64,000 bases of DNA from Maridesulfovibrio frigidus DSM 17176 (GCF_000711735.1 NZ_JONL01000008.1:1-64000), one strand, 5' to 3'; counted from the stretch's first letter, positions 24,980 to 34,492 are shown. Made by a program: numbers and translations. Notes: generated by a model from the letters alone, not told the origin.

Positions 24980-25651
24980 CTAACTACCTTTTAGGGTTGC
25001 GTCGAGCTTGCCATCTTTTAATGTGATGGATACATATCCGCCGCCTGAGGCCATGCCCGGATTAAAAATTCGTGATTTCCCGATCATATCTTCACCGCGC
25101 GACTCATGAATATGTCCGCTCAAAACCAGATCCGGCTGTACCTTCTCAATGAATGCGCGAATAGCACGGCTGCCAACATGCATTCCGTTTGAAATCATGT
25201 CCAGTTTTGTGTCGTATGGTGAATCATGCACTGCAAGGATCAGCTGATCATAATCTCCAACCTTTTCAAAAGTCTCGTCCAGCCATTTTGCAAGCTGCTC
25301 TTCGCTTACTTCGCCGGGAGTTCCAAAAGGCGTAGGGATGGAAAATCCGACTCCCATAATTTTGATTCCGTCAGCAAGTTCTCTAGCTTCAAGATGAAGG
25401 TTCGCTTTTTTGTCAGCGAGAAAAGCTGTGACGTTGTTGCGATCCATATTCCCTGCCTGAGCAAGGATATTTGTATTTTTGTCGTAAATAGAATTCCAAA
25501 CTTTCTCTATAGCGCCTTGTGGAGAGTGGTTCGTTAAATCTCCGGTAATTATGACGCCATCTGCTTCGGATAACTCAGGAATCAATGAAACAAAGTTTAG
25601 GCTTTGGTGAATGTCACCGAAAGCTATCCAGTGCATATTGTTATCAGGCAT
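24980..25651 (-). CDS. Calcineurin-like metallophosphoesterase
   Basis: This 223-aa protein shows the complete two-metal set: GDIHQ, GDLTN, GNMD, a His in AVHDSP and GHIHE. The short length and the closing block NPGMASGGGYVSI place it with YfcE-like or archaeal-type phosphodiesterases. The substrate is unknown. GGGAG precedes the ATG. It is the first gene of a two-gene unit with rlmH. Confidence 0.82.
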   Translation of the reverse strand: MPDNNMHWIAFGDIHQSLNFVSLIPELSEADGVIITGDLTNHSPQGAIEKVWNSIYDKNTNILAQAGNMDRNNVTAFLADKKANLHLEARELADGIKIMGVGFSIPTPFGTPGEVSEEQLAKWLDETFEKVGDYDQLILAVHDSPYDTKLDMISNGMHVGSRAIRAFIEKVQPDLVLSGHIHESRGEDMIGKSRIFNPGMASGGGYVSITLKDGKLDATLKGS

Positions 25652-25919
25652 ATCGTCTCCCGCTGTTTTGAGATATGGTCACAGCTGAAAAAACAGTTAA
25701 ATGTATTTTCATTTGAAATAGTCGCTTCAAGGACAGATTTAATAGCATTAAAGAGTTCAAAAACCAATCCTGCTAGTGCTCGGATATCCGCTTGATGCGT
25801 TCGCATAAGGGATGATAAGTTCTTTGCAGAGTGGCAAAGCTTACAGCATGGGATTTTAGTAGAGTACAGGATTAACGATTTCTAAATAGATACGATGCAG
25901 TTAATTGCGATAAATAAGG

Positions 25920-26504
25920 GTGATAGATTTGGATAAGAGCGAAATTAGACAAGGATTGCTTAAGCGTAGGGGGGAGCTTTCAGCAGATGATGTTGGGGGT
26001 ATGAGTAGCTCTATTGTCTCTCATGTGCAGTCTCTTGCAAAGTGGCGGGATGCGCAGGAGGTTCTGCTTTATTGGCCCATTAAAAATGAAGTGGATGTCA
26101 GGCCACTTCTTCGCGATGCTTGGGACATGGGGAAGAAAGTCTTTATGCCTTGTTGCAGACGGGAAGAGCCCGGTATTATGGATTTCGGAGTCGTGCGGGC
26201 GGAAGAGGATCTTTTGCACGGATCATTCGGAATAAAGGAACCTTGTCGATCCCGCTGTGAATTTCCAGACGCTGTATCTCCTGATATTATGATAATCCCG
26301 GGCGTCGGCTTTGATCATAAAGGGTATCGAATTGGGTTTGGGGGGGGGTATTATGACCGCTTTCTTGCTCGGCCCCAAAAGGATGGGTTCTTGTCCGTTG
26401 GAGTTTGTTATTCATTTCAAATTGTTGATGAAATTGTAGCGGAAGACTGGGATAAACCAGTGCATTCTATCTGTACTGACAAGGAAATTATATGTCCAAA
26501 ATAG
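25920..26504 (+). CDS. 5-formyltetrahydrofolate cyclo-ligase
   Basis: This 194-aa enzyme converts 5-formyl-THF to 5,10-methenyl-THF with ATP. Family blocks are IRQGLLKRR at the N-terminus, LLYWPIKNEVDVRPLL, IIPGVGFDHKGYRIGFGGGYYDR (spread over residues 128-150) and GVCYSFQIV. The GFGGGYYDR loop binds ATP. The start is GTG at 25920 with AAGG upstream. It overlaps the following pgeF-like gene by 13 bp. The 268 bp before it contain no other gene I can support. Confidence 0.87.
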   Translation: MIDLDKSEIRQGLLKRRGELSADDVGGMSSSIVSHVQSLAKWRDAQEVLLYWPIKNEVDVRPLLRDAWDMGKKVFMPCCRREEPGIMDFGVVRAEEDLLHGSFGIKEPCRSRCEFPDAVSPDIMIIPGVGFDHKGYRIGFGGGYYDRFLARPQKDGFLSVGVCYSFQIVDEIVAEDWDKPVHSICTDKEIICPK

Positions 26505-27238
26505 AGTATATTCCATTTGTATTTCCGGGAATTGAGAATGTTTCATGTGCGTTTACAACCAGAATGGGAGGGGTATGCGAACCTCCTTTTGATCAAGGTA
26601 ATATTTCTTTTGACGTAGGTGATGACCCGTATGCTGTCCGTGCAAATAGAACGGCTCTTGCCGCATCTCTAGGGCTGAGTCACTGGCATGAATGTATGCA
26701 GGTTCATGGCGATATTTTACACTTTGAGCCTAAGCCTCAATCTGCGGAAGAAGTTGCTGAGCTGGAAGGTGACGGTTTTACTACTGCGCTTCGTGGACAC
26801 GGTCTGGTTATAAAAACTGCCGACTGCCAGCCCATATTGATTGCTCATAAAAATGGGGATTTCATTGCAGCTTTGCACAATGGTTGGAGGGGGAATTCTA
26901 TTAACTATCCGGGTAAAAGCGTTGCGCGCATCTGTGATCATTACGGATGTTCTCCAAAGGATCTTTTGGCAGTGCGCGGGCCAAGCCTAAGTCCGGCTCT
27001 TTCGGAATTTGTAAATTTCAGCTCAGATTTTGAACCGGGACATGATAGCTATTTTGATGACGAGACAAAAACAGTAGATTTATGGAAGCTGACTCATGAT
27101 CAACTAGCCGGAGCAGGGCTTAAGCCTCGTAATATTTTTGGAATAGACATGTGTACTTATTGTATGAATGAAACATTCTTTTCATACAGGCGTAAGAAAA
27201 AATCTGGACGACAAGTCTCCGTAATCTGGATAAAGTAG
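26492..27238 (+). CDS. pgeF: Peptidoglycan editing factor PgeF (YfiH family)
   Basis: This 248-aa multicopper-oxidase-fold protein of the COG1496 family has metal-site blocks MQVHGD, TADCQPIL and ALHNGWRG, giving the His-Cys-His set. A late block is CTYCMNETFFSYRR. YfiH/PgeF proteins remove wrongly incorporated L-Ser from peptidoglycan precursors in E. coli; others act as purine nucleoside phosphorylases. It is translationally coupled to the upstream cyclo-ligase gene by a 13-bp overlap. Confidence 0.85.
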   Translation: MSKIEYIPFVFPGIENVSCAFTTRMGGVCEPPFDQGNISFDVGDDPYAVRANRTALAASLGLSHWHECMQVHGDILHFEPKPQSAEEVAELEGDGFTTALRGHGLVIKTADCQPILIAHKNGDFIAALHNGWRGNSINYPGKSVARICDHYGCSPKDLLAVRGPSLSPALSEFVNFSSDFEPGHDSYFDDETKTVDLWKLTHDQLAGAGLKPRNIFGIDMCTYCMNETFFSYRRKKKSGRQVSVIWIK

Positions 27239-27268
27239 TCTGGATTAAACCATCTGTTTTTAATTGAT

Positions 27269-27478
27269 CTACTTTTTTTTAGCTTGCTTGCGAAGCTCTG
27301 AAACGGGAACGCCGCCAATGCCCCAGTTTTCAGTTTCAACTTCGTCGATTGTGACTACTGTAGTGGCTGGGTTTTTACCAAGAGTCTCAACTAGCAGGTC
27401 TGTGACGCCTTTAATAAGTTTAGCTTTTTGTTCTTTGGTAGCGCCGTCTTTAGTAATGCGAATGTTAACGTAGGGCAT
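27269..27478 (-). CDS. 4-oxalocrotonate tautomerase family protein
   Basis: This 69-aa protein begins MPYVNIRITKDG, so after Met removal it exposes the catalytic N-terminal proline. Later blocks KLIKGVTDLLVETLGKNP and VEVETENWGIGG-like sequence fit the family. The open frame extends 12 codons further upstream, but GGAG sits just before the ATG at 27478 and only that start gives Pro2. The physiological substrate is unknown. A terminator hairpin separates it from cheV upstream. Confidence 0.87.
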   Translation of the reverse strand: MPYVNIRITKDGATKEQKAKLIKGVTDLLVETLGKNPATTVVTIDEVETENWGIGGVPVSELRKQAKKK

Positions 27479-27497
27479 ACTGTTCTCCTCATAAAGA

Positions 27498-27529
27498 AAA
27501 CCCCTTTGGCGCATGCGTCAAAGGGGTTT
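27498..27529 (-). terminator. Terminator after the cheV-like gene
   Basis: A near-perfect 32-bp palindrome with arms AAACCCCTTTG / CAAAGGGGTTT around CGCATGCG. On the minus strand it is followed by TTTTCTTT. It lies between cheV and the tautomerase gene. Confidence 0.82.
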
Positions 27530-27556
27530 ATGTTTTGGAATGTAAAGCAATTGCTT

Positions 27557-28528
27557 TTAGGCGTTCTCAGCGTGTTTTTTTTCAATCAGCTTGAAAACCC
27601 TTTCTGCGAGCTGGTTTATTTCTGCTTTTGAAATCTGGTCGTCAGCACCTACAGTTACTCCCTTATGGAAGAGTGTGTCTGTGATGATAGAAGAACAGAG
27701 GAGAACCGGAAGATGTCTTAGTTCAGGATCTCCTTTGATTCTTTTGGTAAGGTTGTGACCGTCCATGACAGGCATTTCGATATCTGTAACAACAATATCG
27801 AGGTAGTCATCAATGGTTTTTCCCTCTGCCTTTGCTTTCTTACGCATTTCGGTAATTTTATCCCACGCAGATTTACCATTGTGGGCTCTTGTTACCTTGA
27901 AGCCTGCATCTTCGAGCATTTGTCCGATCATGCGGCGAATCATGGTAGAGTCATCTGCAATGATGGCTTTAAGCTGCTGCTTTTCAATTTTAGCAACTAA
28001 AGTAGCATCAGGAGCATCTGTAAGGTCCATGCCAGGGTTAAGGTCTGCGACTATTTTTTCCAGATCAAGCAAGAAAACAATTCGTCCTTCAAGTTTAACC
28101 ACTCCTGTTATTGAATTGGCTGTAAGTGATGAAACCTGTCTGCTTGGAGCCTCTACATCTTCCCAGCTGATGCGGTGAATTCGTGTTACGCCAGAAACCA
28201 GAAATGCCGTTGAAATTTTATTGAATTCCGTGACGATTACTTTAGGGGCTTCTTCTTCAACTCTGTTTTTACCAACTCTGCTGCTAAGATCAATCAGAGG
28301 AATGATTTCAGATCTGAGATCAAAAGCTCCCAAGACCGCATCACTTGCAGCATCGGGCATATCTGTAAGTACAGGCAGTCTAATAATTTCAACTACTTTA
28401 GCTACGTTAATTCCGTAGTAATTACGTCTTGTAGTTGATCCCTTTACACTATCAGATTCATCAATGAAAAATTCAACAATTTCAAGCTCATTAGTGCCTG
28501 ATTCAAGAAGAATATTCGTTTGGGACAT
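27557..28528 (-). CDS. cheV: CheV-type chemotaxis protein (CheW plus receiver)
   Basis: This 323-aa protein joins a CheW-like coupling domain (about residues 10-165, FLLDLEKIV at its end) to a receiver domain (about 185-320). In the receiver IIADDS gives the acidic pocket, Asp249 in VVTDIEMPVMDG is the phospho-acceptor, and the switch Lys lies in DQISKAE. CheV proteins couple receptors to CheA and take phosphoryl groups for adaptation. GGGGAGG precedes the ATG. It is single and 8 kb from the Wsp-like operon, so it probably serves a flagellar chemotaxis array elsewhere. Confidence 0.9.
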   Translation of the reverse strand: MSQTNILLESGTNELEIVEFFIDESDSVKGSTTRRNYYGINVAKVVEIIRLPVLTDMPDAASDAVLGAFDLRSEIIPLIDLSSRVGKNRVEEEAPKVIVTEFNKISTAFLVSGVTRIHRISWEDVEAPSRQVSSLTANSITGVVKLEGRIVFLLDLEKIVADLNPGMDLTDAPDATLVAKIEKQQLKAIIADDSTMIRRMIGQMLEDAGFKVTRAHNGKSAWDKITEMRKKAKAEGKTIDDYLDIVVTDIEMPVMDGHNLTKRIKGDPELRHLPVLLCSSIITDTLFHKGVTVGADDQISKAEINQLAERVFKLIEKKHAENA

Positions 28529-28740
28529 TTTTAATCCTCCCCGGAAAAATATGTGAAGTCAGCTTGCAAATAAACAGGTTTGTTTTATTCCGTGTAATAT
28601 TAGCTCGAAAACTTTGTTTGTGAAAGGTCTTTTTAAATAAAATAATGAAACATAGACCCTTAAATCAAGTTGAAATGGTAGAATTGTCAACCCAATTAAG
28701 CTCCATATTGCAATTCTAAGCAAAATAATAACATAATAGG

Positions 28741-29829
28741 CTAAATTAGGTCTAGTTGATGATACCTTTTTTTATAGCTTTTTAACATTATATATGAATT
28801 AAATTTCTTTTTCCCCGTTTGGAAAGCGATTTCACCAAGCTCCCGTGCAAGTCTCTGTTTTAGTAGTAATGATGATGTTTTTTCAATAAAACTATTCTTA
28901 TTAAAAGGTGCAACCAGAAGACCATTTATACCATCAGTGATTTGCTCTGGAACCCCTCCAACAGCGAAGCTTACTGCTGCAAGTCCCTTAGACATTGCTT
29001 CAAGAGTTACCAATGGATGGTTATCTGCAAGGGTTGGGTATGCAAGCACATCTGCCGCGGTCATGAATTCGCTGAGCGTTTCCCTGTCTACATATGGGAT
29101 CGCGATAAAATCGCCCTCCCGTAAATTCTTATCGCCCCCTATGGCAAATCCTATAGCCTCTGGAACATTCTTTTTTATACCTGCCCAATATTTTTTCCAA
29201 ACCGGTCCAGATTTGTAAGCTGCGCTTTCTCCCCCGTGAGCAATAAAAAGGACCACTTTGGATGTGGGGTGCAGTCCAATTTTTTCTCTGCTCTGCTTCT
29301 TGTTTCCGATATTTTCAGGCCAGGGAATTCCATTAGGTATAATTTTAACAGACAATTTTGGCTCGGCAATTTTGGTCTGGTTTGCAAGCCATTTGGAAGG
29401 AGATATTAAAAAGGCCTTCCGCTTTGTGATAATATCTATGCTTTCTTGGCGAATGTTTTCGGAGTCAGCAAACCCGCGTGGGCACGGGCATTTACATTTT
29501 TTCTCAAAATGAGTGCAATCAAGAGGGTGTGTGCATCCTCCGGTAATTAATTGCGAGTCATGCATGGTAATAACAATTTTCACCTGATCAGGAAGCGCAG
29601 CAAGAAATTCAGTGGGATTGGCTGAGGAGTGAAAGTGAACTATGGAATTAGGTGGGATGTTTTTTGCCGCTTGCGCAGGAGATATGAGCTGGTCACCCGG
29701 CTCTTCGGACGCTTCGAATGAATGCTGCGTTTTATAGCCAGCTTCTTTTAGTCCTTCATATATGATTAGAGCGACGCGTGTTGCTCCTCCGCTTTTTTTT
29801 AATGCGGTGTGGTGGATGATTGTTCGCAT
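28741..29829 (-). CDS. Glycosyltransferase, GT4-type (GT-B fold)
   Basis: This 362-aa protein has a C-terminal Rossmann-like donor-binding domain with the family E-x7-E region in YPTLADNHPLVTLEAMSKGL, followed by VSFAVGGVPEQITDG. The N-terminal acceptor domain starts HHTALKKSGGATRVA and contains a Cys-rich insert (CKCPCPRG) as in some capsule and O-antigen enzymes. It abuts the other glycosyltransferase gene with the stop and start adjoining, so the two form an operon. Likely a surface glycan enzyme; sugar and acceptor unknown. Confidence 0.82.
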   Translation of the reverse strand: MRTIIHHTALKKSGGATRVALIIYEGLKEAGYKTQHSFEASEEPGDQLISPAQAAKNIPPNSIVHFHSSANPTEFLAALPDQVKIVITMHDSQLITGGCTHPLDCTHFEKKCKCPCPRGFADSENIRQESIDIITKRKAFLISPSKWLANQTKIAEPKLSVKIIPNGIPWPENIGNKKQSREKIGLHPTSKVVLFIAHGGESAAYKSGPVWKKYWAGIKKNVPEAIGFAIGGDKNLREGDFIAIPYVDRETLSEFMTAADVLAYPTLADNHPLVTLEAMSKGLAAVSFAVGGVPEQITDGINGLLVAPFNKNSFIEKTSSLLLKQRLARELGEIAFQTGKKKFNSYIMLKSYKKRYHQLDLI

Positions 29830-31488
29830 CTAGCACGCCTTTTCTAGAATATCATGTTTCAAACCCCATAAAATATGAAATTCAGCTTCTCGGCTGGTTA
29901 GCTCTTGAGCCATGGACTGAATTTTGGCGATTAGCTCAGAAGTTGTAATAGGTTTGCGGGCAAAAAAAGCCATTTTCCTAACAACTTCCTGTTTAAGCGA
30001 TCTTTCAACTCCTTTATATATGAGAGGGAATTCTTTCTCATGATATATTGCAAGGCCTGTAGAGCCTGTCACAACCATTGTATCCGCGCTGATTGCGGAT
30101 GTCGGATAATGAGAGAACAATTCTCCGAATCTTACCTGTGCAGGGTGGAGAATGTCAGCAAGCCCTTCAGTTTCTACCGGGGTGGTGCTCAGTTCTTCCC
30201 ATAGCGCAATGTGCTGACGGATGACTTCCTGCCACGTAAATTTATCGCGGACTCTTTCCGCTCCTGATTTCCCCATAGACTCTCTTCGCTCACGATCCTT
30301 AATCAGCGTTTCAAGTCCCTTGGCCAGCTTCGGTGTGCTTACTGCTGTTTGCTGAGCAAGGAGCAGGTGGTATTGATTGTCAAAGCATAGAGGCGCCATT
30401 AGGTCTACAACAGGAGTTTCCGCCGCACCGATTGTTTCGATTAAAAGTCCTGTTTCATTGTGGACTACTAAATCTTTATAGCCGTCGTAATCAGAAGCTA
30501 CGATTGGCAAGCCCATTGCTCCGGCCTCAAGTATGGTGAGACCGAAAGTTTCCTGCGGATTGTCTGAAATGGAGACGAAAATATCTGAACCTCGGTAGAG
30601 GTCAATTTTCTGATGATCAGTCGGACGCGCAAAAATGGATAATTCAAGACCCATATTACGGCTGAGCTCCTTCAAAGTGTTGGGAAAATCATCTCCATCA
30701 TCCATCCATCCAGCAAGAATAACTCTTACATCTTCCCGGGCGATTCCAGCTGAGAATACGCGCTGCATAGCACGTAGTAGAGGCAAAATATCCATCTTAG
30801 AGTAATGGGCAATTCGACCGAAAACTAAGATGTTAACACGGTTTTCAGGAGTGTTTAAGCCTAGATTATCTAGTGCGTCAGCCTTTTGCTGTGGAGTCGG
30901 CGGAACAAGTGCTAATGGATTTATCCCCAAAGGAATTTTTTTAATTTGCGGGGAAGGAAATTTTTCTTCATCCAGCTCAAACCCTTCTCGCAGGTGCTGA
31001 AAATATTTTTCTACAACCTGAGTGCCGGGAGTTGAAGTTGCAACAATGCAATCGCGGGCGGTGGTTCCCTTCCATATATGATTAAGGAAAGCGGAACCGT
31101 AGTTGCTGTAACTCAAAGAATGGGTGGTGCCGGTGATTGGAAAGATGTTTTTCGCAAATTTATTTCTGACACGTGCCAGATGAGGGGGGTAGACGATGCA
31201 ATCGGACTGGTGAAAACAAAAGTATTCATGCTTACTGATGTAGTCTGGTAAATCCCGCCTATCCAAAATTTTGACCTTGTCCTTCTCTAATAATTTCAGA
31301 AAGTTATTAGATATGAATCCAGATAACTCCTCACGGCTGTTTCCGCCGCTGAGAAAGAAATGATATTCGTCAAAAGGGTCCTCGGTCAGCAATCCGTTTA
31401 AAAATCCAATGTTTGCGACTTTTCTTCCAAGTATCGGCCCTGTTTCATAAAAGGGGTCCAAAGTTCCCCATATTCTTTGAGTTTTCAT
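29830..31488 (-). CDS. Glycosyltransferase, GT4-type
   Basis: This 552-aa protein contains a GT-B donor domain: NILVFGRIAHYSKMDILPLL, then SDIFVSISDNPQETFGLTILEAGAMGLP, where the two Glu of the E-x7-E motif lie (region about residues 230-360). It has a long N-terminal acceptor domain and a C-terminal extension of about 130 residues. The frame reaches a TTG at 31524, but the ATG at 31488 (MKTQRIWGTLD) looks the better start; neither has a convincing ribosome-binding site. It is the first gene of a two-gene unit. Confidence 0.78.
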   Translation of the reverse strand: MKTQRIWGTLDPFYETGPILGRKVANIGFLNGLLTEDPFDEYHFFLSGGNSREELSGFISNNFLKLLEKDKVKILDRRDLPDYISKHEYFCFHQSDCIVYPPHLARVRNKFAKNIFPITGTTHSLSYSNYGSAFLNHIWKGTTARDCIVATSTPGTQVVEKYFQHLREGFELDEEKFPSPQIKKIPLGINPLALVPPTPQQKADALDNLGLNTPENRVNILVFGRIAHYSKMDILPLLRAMQRVFSAGIAREDVRVILAGWMDDGDDFPNTLKELSRNMGLELSIFARPTDHQKIDLYRGSDIFVSISDNPQETFGLTILEAGAMGLPIVASDYDGYKDLVVHNETGLLIETIGAAETPVVDLMAPLCFDNQYHLLLAQQTAVSTPKLAKGLETLIKDRERRESMGKSGAERVRDKFTWQEVIRQHIALWEELSTTPVETEGLADILHPAQVRFGELFSHYPTSAISADTMVVTGSTGLAIYHEKEFPLIYKGVERSLKQEVVRKMAFFARKPITTSELIAKIQSMAQELTSREAEFHILWGLKHDILEKAC

Positions 31489-31524
31489 ACATATTTCAAG
31501 CCATATTTGGGCCTGTTTTGTCAA

Positions 31525-31842
31525 AGGATTTTATTGCCATCGTAATTGGTATTGTGACGGAAACCCGGCACTCTTTGCCATATTTGATCTGTTTTAGGTG
31601 TCCCATAATCCCCCCTGTTTATCTGGCATAAAGATTATAACACGAACGCTTTTGTGCTCTTCTGAGTCTATAAGCGACTTAAAAGATAAGGTTTTGTTTC
31701 TTCTGTCTCAGTGCTTGTACTGCGTTCGATGGGATTTCAGGAACTGTTTTTTACCGAGTGTAAAGTCTTTGGTCTTTAATTTGCAGCAATGGGGTTAGAA
31801 AACCTTTTTTAACAGTACGTTGATTGCACAAGGAGATTTGAT
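31525..31842. other. Intergenic region between divergent glycosyltransferase and GGDEF genes
   Basis: About 320 bp that must hold both promoters. I see no ORF, strong hairpin or recognisable operator. The AAGGAG for the plus-strand gene is at its right edge. Confidence 0.5.
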
Positions 31843-33318
31843 ATGAATAGGGGAGACAGACCAGAGCTACTTTGGGGGTTCGGTCTAAATACTATAGAAG
31901 CCGATAAGATTGAGGATTCACTGGGGCCCGGATTTTTCTTAAGAAATTTTTCGGAAAGATCACTTCCCGGTGCTAAGGAACTTCGTCACCCTGAAAAGCC
32001 TTCCGCCACATGGATTCCGCTCAGGGTTTGGAATGAACTTTCCGAAACACGTCGCGCAACCTACCGTAAGCAGGAATCTACACAGCGTATCCTTATACAG
32101 GACGAAAACGAGAAAAATGTTGATCTCGAGTCCGTTCTTGAAGATGGATTTCTCGCTGTTGTCAGCGCTCCACTTACCAGTTCCAAGGTTCAAGATGCAC
32201 TTTTCAGAGCAAAGGAAGTGGCTGGTCTCTATGGTGATCTTTACAGGATGACTGAAGAGATCATTATGGAACGTGAGCTTCTTTCACGTAAGACTGAACA
32301 GTTGATGTTCCTGAATACTGTGCTTTCTAATGCTACTGAGCGTTTGGAGGTAGGCGATATTCTTGGACAGGCGGCTGAAGATTTAAAGCTTCTTCTTCCG
32401 GTTCTATCTGTACAGGGCGTTTTCTGGGATGTAGCCTCAACAGAAAAGCAGGCTGAAGCTGAAATTTTTCTCAATCCGGGACTCATTCCTGAAATTCAGA
32501 ATGAATGGACTGATTTTATGATTGAAAATGTAAAGGAACTGAGCGGCACAGATGTCGCCGGTTACAATCTTTCTGAAACTATTCCGGCCGGGGACGCAGC
32601 CATGTGCTATGGTCCTACAGGCGGAAGAGTTCTCGCACTTCCGCTTATTTCACGTGGAGAGAAGTTCGGTTGTCTGATCATGCTTTGTGATAAGTCTGTA
32701 AGGCTTGCAAAGGATCAGGTAAACACTCTCAATGCTGCGGTGAATCATTTGTCGCTAGCGCTTAATAACGCTTTGATGTTCACAAAGATTAAGACCCGTG
32801 CTGATCGTGACGGACTTACCAGAGTTTTCAACCGCCGCAGTTTCGATGAACGTCTGACTGAAGAGCTTAGACGGCACCAGAGACACAGCATGGACCTATC
32901 ACTACTAATGATCGACCTCGATCTTTTCAAGGATGTTAATGATACTTATGGGCATATGGCGGGCGACATGGTTCTTGAAACTGTTGCAAGAATGTTTGAA
33001 GAAACATTTAGAACAACCGATTTTATAGCTCGTTATGGTGGGGAAGAATTCGTGATTCTGCTCCCACACACCAATGCTGAACAGGCCGAAATGCTTGCTG
33101 AGCGAATTAGAGCGAAGATAGAATCCTGCACAATGACATATCAGACCGTTGATTTTAAGGTCACTGCCAGTATCGGAGTTTCGTCTGTATGTCCGGGCTG
33201 TCTCGAAAAGGATTCTGAATTAGTCCTCAAGGCTGACGAGGCCCTTTATAAGGCTAAGGAGCTAGGACGTAACAGGGTTGAAGTTAACGCCCCTGTAGCG
33301 CGTCTAAGGATAGTATAG
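31843..33318 (+). CDS. Diguanylate cyclase with GAF-like sensor region
   Basis: This 491-aa protein has an N-terminal region of unknown fold (1-130), a helical connector, and a GAF-like domain (about 160-310, ALPLISRGEKFGCLIML near its end). A GGDEF domain covers about 320-485. The active-site motif is GGEEF (399-403). An inhibitory I-site RTTD (390-393) lies five residues before it, so product feedback is expected. DRDGLTRVFNRRSF and DLDLFKDVNDTYGH are standard GGDEF blocks. There are no membrane helices, so it senses a cytoplasmic signal. AAGGAG precedes the ATG, and it is monocistronic with its own terminator. Confidence 0.9.
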   Translation: MNRGDRPELLWGFGLNTIEADKIEDSLGPGFFLRNFSERSLPGAKELRHPEKPSATWIPLRVWNELSETRRATYRKQESTQRILIQDENEKNVDLESVLEDGFLAVVSAPLTSSKVQDALFRAKEVAGLYGDLYRMTEEIIMERELLSRKTEQLMFLNTVLSNATERLEVGDILGQAAEDLKLLLPVLSVQGVFWDVASTEKQAEAEIFLNPGLIPEIQNEWTDFMIENVKELSGTDVAGYNLSETIPAGDAAMCYGPTGGRVLALPLISRGEKFGCLIMLCDKSVRLAKDQVNTLNAAVNHLSLALNNALMFTKIKTRADRDGLTRVFNRRSFDERLTEELRRHQRHSMDLSLLMIDLDLFKDVNDTYGHMAGDMVLETVARMFEETFRTTDFIARYGGEEFVILLPHTNAEQAEMLAERIRAKIESCTMTYQTVDFKVTASIGVSSVCPGCLEKDSELVLKADEALYKAKELGRNRVEVNAPVARLRIV

Positions 33319-33366
33319 TTTTCAGGTTTTCCGAATGCTATAGGTGCTGTTGGGTTTTCTGCTTAG

Positions 33367-33398
33367 GGCGGTGCGAATTGTCGCACCGCCTTTTTTTT
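33367..33398 (+). terminator. Terminator after the diguanylate cyclase gene
   Basis: A 10-bp perfect stem (GGCGGTGCGA / TCGCACCGCC), loop ATTG, then eight Ts. Confidence 0.93.
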
Positions 33399-33530
33399 GT
33401 TTTTTGCGGCGCAAATGTAAAAAAGGGAATTAGATCTGTAGATATGCTTTTTTGCAAGGCGCTCAATCTTGGTAAGTGTCTTATGTTAATAACTTAATAT
33501 TCTGATTCTATTCTGGTTGCTGATATATTC

Positions 33531-33671
33531 GGCCTATTTGCTAGTTGGTGTCCGCTTGACCTAAAGGCAGAATGGTGCAAAAGCCACCAATTCCCGTATT
33601 GTTTTTTAGGGTAGTGGTTTTTGAGTTACATATTATATGTAGGCATCTGCAGTGTCAGTACTGCATGATGC
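33531..33671 (+). promoter_or_regulatory. Structured leader upstream of the queuosine-precursor transporter
   Basis: CACCAA at 33585-33590 can pair either with TTGGTG at 33545-33550 or, one base shorter, with TGGTG at 33573-33577. The two pairings exclude each other. Further down, GCATC-TGCAGT / ACTGCA-T-GATGC (33643-33671) forms an 11-bp hairpin with one bulge. It does not match the preQ1-I or preQ1-II patterns I know. The region 33399-33530 shows nothing else. Confidence 0.35.
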
Positions 33672-33737
33672 ATTAATTATTTCAACGGATAGCGCTTTGA
33701 CTGTTTTCAATGTCGCTGCTGAGGGAGAATCAAACTG

Positions 33738-34409
33738 ATGAATGAATTACTTTGGATTGGCTTCGCTTTATTAGATTTAAGTCTTGTTTTGGTCGTTTAC
33801 AAATTTTTTGGTAAAACCGGATTGCTTGGTTTGATAGTTTTTAACCTCATACTCTGTAATATTCAGGTTTTGAAAACTATCGAACTTTTCGGGATGACAA
33901 CTACCCTTGGAAATATTCTATATGCCAGTGTGTTTCTTTCAACTGATATGCTGAGTGAATTTCATGGTAAGAAAGAGGCTAAAAAAGCAGTTTATTTAGG
34001 ATTTCTTATTCTCGTGATGGCCGTTGTTTATATGCAACTGGCTCTGATGTTTACACCCGCTGCCGATGATTTTGCTCAGCCGCATCTTGAGGCAATTTTC
34101 GGATTTCTTCCACGCATAGCCCTCGGTAGTTTGTGCGCATATCTTGTTTCTCAGCTTCATGATGTATATGTTTTTCATAAACTTAAAGAGAAGTTCGGAG
34201 ATCGCCATTTATGGCTTAGAAACAATGCCAGCACGCTTGTGAGTCAGCTTCTTGATTCGGGTGTTTTCTGTGTGATTGCTTTATGGGGACTATTTCCCTT
34301 CGAAGTGTGGCTCGAAATATTCTTCACCACCTATTTATTTAAAGTAATTGTTGCTGTGATGGATACTCCATTCTTGTACTTAGCTCGTAAGATTCGCTGC
34401 CCTGAATAG
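33738..34409 (+). CDS. yhhQ: Queuosine precursor transporter (YhhQ family)
   Basis: This 223-aa membrane protein has about six hydrophobic helices. Family blocks are NIQVLKTIELFGMTTTLGNILYASVFLSTDMLSE (residues 40-73), KKAVYLGF and LVSQLLDSGVFCVIALWG with the charged DVYVFHKLKEK loop. YhhQ-family proteins import queuosine precursors such as preQ0 and preQ1. GAGGGAG precedes the ATG. The long leader with alternative pairings suggests post-transcriptional control. Confidence 0.85.
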   Translation: MNELLWIGFALLDLSLVLVVYKFFGKTGLLGLIVFNLILCNIQVLKTIELFGMTTTLGNILYASVFLSTDMLSEFHGKKEAKKAVYLGFLILVMAVVYMQLALMFTPAADDFAQPHLEAIFGFLPRIALGSLCAYLVSQLHDVYVFHKLKEKFGDRHLWLRNNASTLVSQLLDSGVFCVIALWGLFPFEVWLEIFFTTYLFKVIVAVMDTPFLYLARKIRCPE

Positions 34410-34492
34410 GGCGTGCCATTCGCAGGGTTGACGAAGTTTGTTATGCGTTTAATAATGATGGTTCAAATTAAACATAATTCAGGGGAGTCCAT

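Noticed and set aside
25652-25919. Possible 6S RNA or small gene upstream of the folate cyclo-ligase
   Set aside because: 6S RNA sits here in some proteobacteria, so I looked for its long bulged hairpin. I could not see matching 5' and 3' arms, and the minus-strand frame at 25624-25806 has no ribosome-binding site.
33531-33737. preQ1 riboswitch before yhhQ
   Set aside because: The known preQ1-I pattern (compact pseudoknot with an A-rich tail into the ribosome-binding site) and the preQ1-II pattern are not visible. It is listed as an unclassified leader instead.
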